A stretch of DNA of 23,263 bases, from the IMG/VR virus record IMGVR_UViG_3300047199_000009, positions 1 through 23,263 of that record; one strand, 5' to 3'. The DNA comes from a virus. This document shows, one piece after another, positions 20,217 to 23,263 of this stretch. The notes under the pieces were generated by a model. It did not search any database. It was not told where the DNA came from and saw only the letters and a program-made list of their open reading frames with translations. The translations under genes and the position numbers were made by a program. Within the stretch, counting starts at the first letter, position 1. Every line of letters begins with the position of its first letter.

Positions 20217-21080
20217 ATGCCAGCACCAAACAATATATTATTGGGCGATGGAGTGTTTTCCATTGGAGGGCATGATGTAGCATTGACACGCGGCGGAGGC
20301 AAATTTGCCGTCAAACGCGAATTGAAACAAATAGAAGCTGATGGAGATTTCGGGCCGGTAAAAGGTCGACTCAGAAAAATAAAATCAGTGGCAACATTAG
20401 AATTAGGGTTGTTGGAAATCGAGCCAACATATTTGAATTACTTTTATGCAGCCATGACAGTAGCATCTATTGCTGCTAGTGATACGCTCTCGGGTGCATC
20501 AGACGTTGCGTCAAGTGATTATCGTACAGTGACATGGACGGGGAAAACATTGGATGGCAGAGAAGTTGTAATAACTCTTGAAAATGCTATAAATCTAGAT
20601 GGTCCCGAATGGGATCTGAAAGATAAGGATGAAAGTGTGCCAAAGATTGTAATGACAGCAACATATCTTGAGGCTGCCAGAACAACTGAGCCTTGGAATG
20701 TCGTGTTTGCAACCGCTACTGGTGATGATGCTGTTGCTCCTGTAATGACAATAGCCTCAATACCTGCAGGCACATGGACAGAAATACTGCTAACATTTAA
20801 CGAAAAGTTACACGCTGATACATACGCAATTACTGATATTGCTAACTTATTATATGCCATCAGCAACTCGGGCGTGTCCGTTGCTTGTACAACAGTAGCA
20901 AACTCTATAGTGTGGATGGACACATTAACACAAAATCCAAAATGCTTAGTGAAAATACCATCAACAGTATTTGTAGCTGCAACAACTGTGACTGTAAATG
21001 CCAAAACTAACGCTATTAAGGATACAAGCAGTAATAAAATATCACAAGCATCAGACTTTACTACAGTCGTAACAGTCTAA
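20217..21080 (+). CDS. Major tail tube protein with C-terminal Ig-like domain
   Basis: A 287-residue protein; AAGGAG precedes ATG 20217. Residues about 1-165 form the tail tube fold ('ILLGDGVFSIGGHDVALTRG', 'FAVKRELKQIEADGDFGPVK', 'NAINLDGPEWDLKDKDE'). Residues about 170-287 form an Ig-like/SwmB-like domain ('VAPVMTIASIPAGTWTEILL', 'TFNEKLHADTY'), displayed on the tail surface in many phages and thought to bind cells weakly. A very strong terminator follows, consistent with high-level expression. Confidence 0.88.
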   Translation: MPAPNNILLGDGVFSIGGHDVALTRGGGKFAVKRELKQIEADGDFGPVKGRLRKIKSVATLELGLLEIEPTYLNYFYAAMTVASIAASDTLSGASDVASSDYRTVTWTGKTLDGREVVITLENAINLDGPEWDLKDKDESVPKIVMTATYLEAARTTEPWNVVFATATGDDAVAPVMTIASIPAGTWTEILLTFNEKLHADTYAITDIANLLYAISNSGVSVACTTVANSIVWMDTLTQNPKCLVKIPSTVFVAATTVTVNAKTNAIKDTSSNKISQASDFTTVVTV

Positions 21081-21086
21081 AACAAT

Positions 21087-21123
21087 AACAACAAAAGGGC
21101 ATTTCTGCCCTTTTGTTGTTTTT
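21087..21123 (+). terminator. Strong intrinsic terminator after the major tail protein
   Basis: A perfect 15-bp stem, AACAACAAAAGGGCA (21087-21101) with TGCCCTTTTGTTGTT (21106-21120), loop TTTC, continuing into TTT. It is near-symmetric and could act on both strands. Confidence 0.9.
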
Positions 21124-21135
21124 ATAGGAGGAAAT

Positions 21136-21471
21136 ATGGATTTTAAATTTAGAAAATTAATAACCAATGATCTTTTTGCGGTGTCCAGGATATTAAAAAA
21201 AATGGATTTACCAATAAAACTATCAGATGTTGAAAATAAATCACAAGATGAACTTGGGGCTGAATTAATAAGTAGCCTACTCAAAGGACTTATTGAAAAT
21301 ATATGCATGGCACAAGATGAAGTTAACGCATTTATCGGCGAGTTGATAGGGTTGTCTGGTGAAGAATTTGGGCAATTAGGGATAGACGATACGTTTGAAA
21401 TCATAAAAGCCTTTAAAAACATACCGAGCATAGGAAGTTTTTTATTAAAAGCAGGTCAATTGATGAAGTAG
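21136..21471 (+). CDS. Tail assembly chaperone (lambda gpG analogue)
   Basis: A 111-residue helical protein with AGGAGG before ATG 21136. Length, composition ('DFKFRKLITNDLFAVSRILK', 'ELISSLLKGLIENICMAQDE', 'FIGELIGLSGEEFGQL') and location between major tail and tape measure genes match the G-type chaperone, which coats the tape measure before tube polymerisation. Its last codons carry the slippery heptamer T TTT TTA (21438-21444), where part of the ribosomes should shift by -1 into the next frame to make the GT fusion. Confidence 0.85.
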   Translation: MDFKFRKLITNDLFAVSRILKKMDLPIKLSDVENKSQDELGAELISSLLKGLIENICMAQDEVNAFIGELIGLSGEEFGQLGIDDTFEIIKAFKNIPSIGSFLLKAGQLMK

Positions 21472-21490
21472 AAATTATTGATCTGCTTTT
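21438..21490 (+). promoter_or_regulatory. Programmed -1 ribosomal frameshift signal
   Basis: T TTT TTA (21438-21444) is in register with the gpG codons AGT|TTT|TTA, an ideal X XXY YYZ slip site. Two bases later AAAAGCAGGTCAA (21447-21459) pairs with TTGATCTGCTTTT (21478-21490): 13 bp, one G-U. If the weak A-T base of the stem melts, the spacer is 6 nt, the usual distance. The gpG stop (21469-21471) lies in the loop. Both frames stay open across the overlap (second frame open from 21417). Confidence 0.85.
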
Positions 21491-21755
21491 GAGCAGGTAT
21501 AGCGATATAACATATATACTCAGTCTTTACTGGGAGACCGGCATTGGCTTAATTATAAAATGTAACGACAAAAACGAAGAATCTAAAGCCTGGCAAATGT
21601 GGCTAACATTATATCCCAACATGGAGGAGAGCAATTTCATGGCATTTACGGAATATTATGAAAAAATAAGAGTGCCAATGATACCAAAGAGAACGAAAAA
21701 AGAAATAATGGATGATGTAAAACGCATCAGAGCAATGATGCCTCAAAAGGGGTGA
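21444..21755 (+). CDS. Tail chaperone GT: T part of the -1 frameshift fusion (fusion 21136-21755)
   Basis: After the shift at 21444 translation continues 103 codons to TGA 21755, giving a 206-residue fusion with gpG. The junction region reads 'IKSRSIDEVEIIDLLLSRYS', then 'SKAWQMWLTLYPNMEESNFM' and 'FTEYYEKI', typical of T-type extensions in siphophages (W..WL..YP.M....F..F..YY). The T part binds the tape measure and recruits tail tube subunits. An independent TTG start at 21489 is possible, but it sits in the hairpin, lacks a ribosome site, and would lose the conserved IDLLLSRY lead-in; fusion is much more likely. Confidence 0.85.
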   Translation: MKSRSIDEVEIIDLLLSRYSDITYILSLYWETGIGLIIKCNDKNEESKAWQMWLTLYPNMEESNFMAFTEYYEKIRVPMIPKRTKKEIMDDVKRIRAMMPQKG

Positions 21756-21761
21756 TGGAGA

Positions 21762-23263
21762 ATGGAGATATTTAAGATATTTGGGTCTGTATTTGTGGAC
21801 TCAAAACCAGCGATGCAAGAGCTTGACAAAGTTGAAGGGAAAGGGAAATCAACCAGTGGAGTACTCGGGAGTTTAGGTAAACAAGCTGCATTGATGGGAG
21901 CAGCAGTTGTTGCTGCTGCTGGTGGTGCAGTGATAGGGCTTGTTGCATTGGCTGAGAAATCAGTTGATAATGCTGCTGCAATGAAAAAGCTATCGATGAT
22001 CACTCAAATGAGCCTTAAAGACACTCAAGAATGGGCATATGTATTCACGAAAGCTGGTAGCAGTACTGATGTAATGCAATCAGCGATTAATAAATTAGGG
22101 CTAACTATGGGTAAGGCTGACGATGAAAGCAAAAGGGCTACTGCAGCTTTTGGTGATCTGGGAATTAAAATTGCAGATAATAACGGGAAATTAAGACCTA
22201 CAGGAGATTTATTTCAAGAGGCGATCAAGAAATTATCAGGAATGAAAGATATTACCGAACGAAATATAATAGCTCAGAGACTATTTGGTGGCACTTATCA
22301 AGAGCTAATCCCGATCCTAAATCGTGGATCAGAAGGGATTGATACGTTAAGAACTAGAGCCAATGAATTAGGCAAGGTAATGTCTGATGAGTCCATCAAA
22401 TCAGCAGCAGCATATAAAAAATCAATAAGCGATTTAAAAGAGCAATTCGGCGCGATAGGACAAAAAATAGTAACTGAATTAATGCCTTATATGGCTGAGT
22501 TTGCAAAATGGATTACGTCTAAAATGCCTGAAATAAGTAAGATCATGAAAGATGTCAGTAAAAACATAGTGATATCAGTAAAGGAATTTGCTGAGTTTGT
22601 AAAAGCCAATGTATTGCCTATATTAAAGGAATTTAATGATTGGTTTATTAAAAATAGCCCGACTATCAAGGTGATCATAAAAGAAGTATTCGAGAAATTT
22701 GGGCAGGTGCTAGGGTTTGTGAAAAATCATATAGATATCATATTGCCTGTTATGGCATCACTGCTTATTGCGATTAAGGCGTACCAGATTGTTGGTATTA
22801 TAAGTGGACTTATTGCAGCATGGACTGCGGTAACTGAGACGCAAACCATCGCTCAATGGTTGCTTAATATTGCCATGTCCGCGAATCCAATCGGGTTAAT
22901 TATAGCTGCAGTGGCTGGATTAGTAGCCGGATTTTTGATCCTATGGAATACAAACGAGGGATTTAGGAAAGCAGTTATCAATATCTGGGGCGCGATTAAA
23001 GGGTTCTTTGTTGGAATCTGGGATTGGGCGATTGGGTTTTTCAGCAAATTTGGGATTTATTTTCTCGTCTTGCTGGCACCGTTTATTGGTATCCCGATAT
23101 TGATATTTCAAAATTGGGACGCAATTAAGGCTAAATTACTGCAGGTTTGGAACTGGATAACGACTAGCATTAGTGCATCTATCGGGGCATTTATCCAGGG
23201 CTGGAATAATGCCTGGAATGGACTCAAGGATACATTTTTGGGGATTTGGGACGGTATTAAAAA
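21762..23263 (+). CDS. Tape measure protein, N-terminal part (runs off the window)
   Basis: An open frame from ATG 21762 to the right edge, about 500 codons with no stop. GGGGTGATGGAG provides the ribosome site. It begins 'MEIFKIFGSVFVDSKPAMQE', followed by a hydrophobic stretch, then the phage tail tape measure core ('WAYVFTKAGSSTDVMQSAIN', 'NNGKLRPTGDLFQEAIKKLS', 'RLFGGTYQELIPILNRG'). Further on are several hydrophobic helices (about 22740-22950 and 23030-23110) and Trp-rich repeats ('IWGAIKGFFVGIWDW', 'FIQGWNNAWNGLKD', 'FLGIWDGIK'). It fixes tail length and is ejected into the cell envelope. Downstream domains, such as a peptidase, cannot be seen. Confidence 0.93.
   Translation, partial: MEIFKIFGSVFVDSKPAMQELDKVEGKGKSTSGVLGSLGKQAALMGAAVVAAAGGAVIGLVALAEKSVDNAAAMKKLSMITQMSLKDTQEWAYVFTKAGSSTDVMQSAINKLGLTMGKADDESKRATAAFGDLGIKIADNNGKLRPTGDLFQEAIKKLSGMKDITERNIIAQRLFGGTYQELIPILNRGSEGIDTLRTRANELGKVMSDESIKSAAAYKKSISDLKEQFGAIGQKIVTELMPYMAEFAKWITSKMPEISKIMKDVSKNIVISVKEFAEFVKANVLPILKEFNDWFIKNSPTIKVIIKEVFEKFGQVLGFVKNHIDIILPVMASLLIAIKAYQIVGIISGLIAAWTAVTETQTIAQWLLNIAMSANPIGLIIAAVAGLVAGFLILWNTNEGFRKAVINIWGAIKGFFVGIWDWAIGFFSKFGIYFLVLLAPFIGIPILIFQNWDAIKAKLLQVWNWITTSISASIGAFIQGWNNAWNGLKDTFLGIWDGIK

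Noticed and set aside
21414-21420. TTTAAAAAC as an alternative frameshift site
   Set aside because: In register it reads T AAA AAC, where the P-site tRNA would mispair after slipping. The T TTT TTA site 24 nt later is perfect and has the stem downstream.

Overview
The window is most of the left and central part of a temperate, long-tailed (siphovirus-type) phage genome, almost certainly an integrated prophage. The DNA is AT-rich, ribosome-binding sites are strong AGGAGG/GGGGG types, and the gene families are those of Bacillota phages. A phage gene carrying the DNA-binding domain of Spo0A, the master regulator of sporulation, points to an endospore-forming host (Clostridia-like or a relative). 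I cannot name the species.

Layout. (1) Positions 1-1570, minus strand: start of a tyrosine integrase cut by the window edge, a two-helix membrane protein, and an XRE-type repressor; this is the lysogeny module. (2) 1571-1770: the genetic switch, with repeated operator-like half-sites and an almost perfect rightward sigma-A promoter. (3) 1771-9551, plus strand: early genes. They include a Cro-like regulator, an excisionase-like HTH protein, small unknown proteins, a conserved phage protein linked to recombination/replication, a Cys-rich tripeptide-repeat protein, a replisome organizer with candidate origin iterons inside its own gene, a DnaB helicase, an orphan cytosine methyltransferase, the Spo0A-C protein, a RusA resolvase, and an ArpU/sigma-region-4-like protein that probably activates late genes. 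(4) 9552-9813: an 11-bp tandem repeat array with late-promoter-like elements and a hairpin. (5) 9823-23263: packaging and morphogenesis in SPP1/PBSX-like order: ParB-domain protein, small and large terminase, portal, MuF, a small HU-like protein, scaffold, major capsid, a small structural protein, a Ser/Thr-rich repeat protein, a frameshifted glycosyltransferase, connector, head closure, gp10-type protein, tail terminator, major tail protein, tail assembly chaperones G and GT, and the tape measure protein, which runs off the right edge.

How it works together. The repressor/Cro pair decides between lysogeny and lytic growth. The replisome organizer probably binds its intragenic iterons and recruits the phage DnaB. 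The ArpU-like protein ends exactly where the 11-bp repeats begin, so it is the natural candidate to bind them and turn on the head/tail operon. Intrinsic terminators after the HU-like gene, the repeat protein and the major tail protein divide the late operon.

Most notable points: the stand-alone Spo0A DNA-binding domain, and a perfect Spo0A-box core inside the promoter of the membrane protein; 26 tandem Cys tripeptides; a candidate multibranched RNA at 3872-3984; nested iterons in the replication gene; a textbook -1 frameshift site (T TTT TTA plus a 13-bp stem) joining the tail chaperones; and a Ser/Thr repeat protein next to a glycosyltransferase broken by a 7-nt disruption. All functional names rest on reading the sequence by eye; no database search was run.
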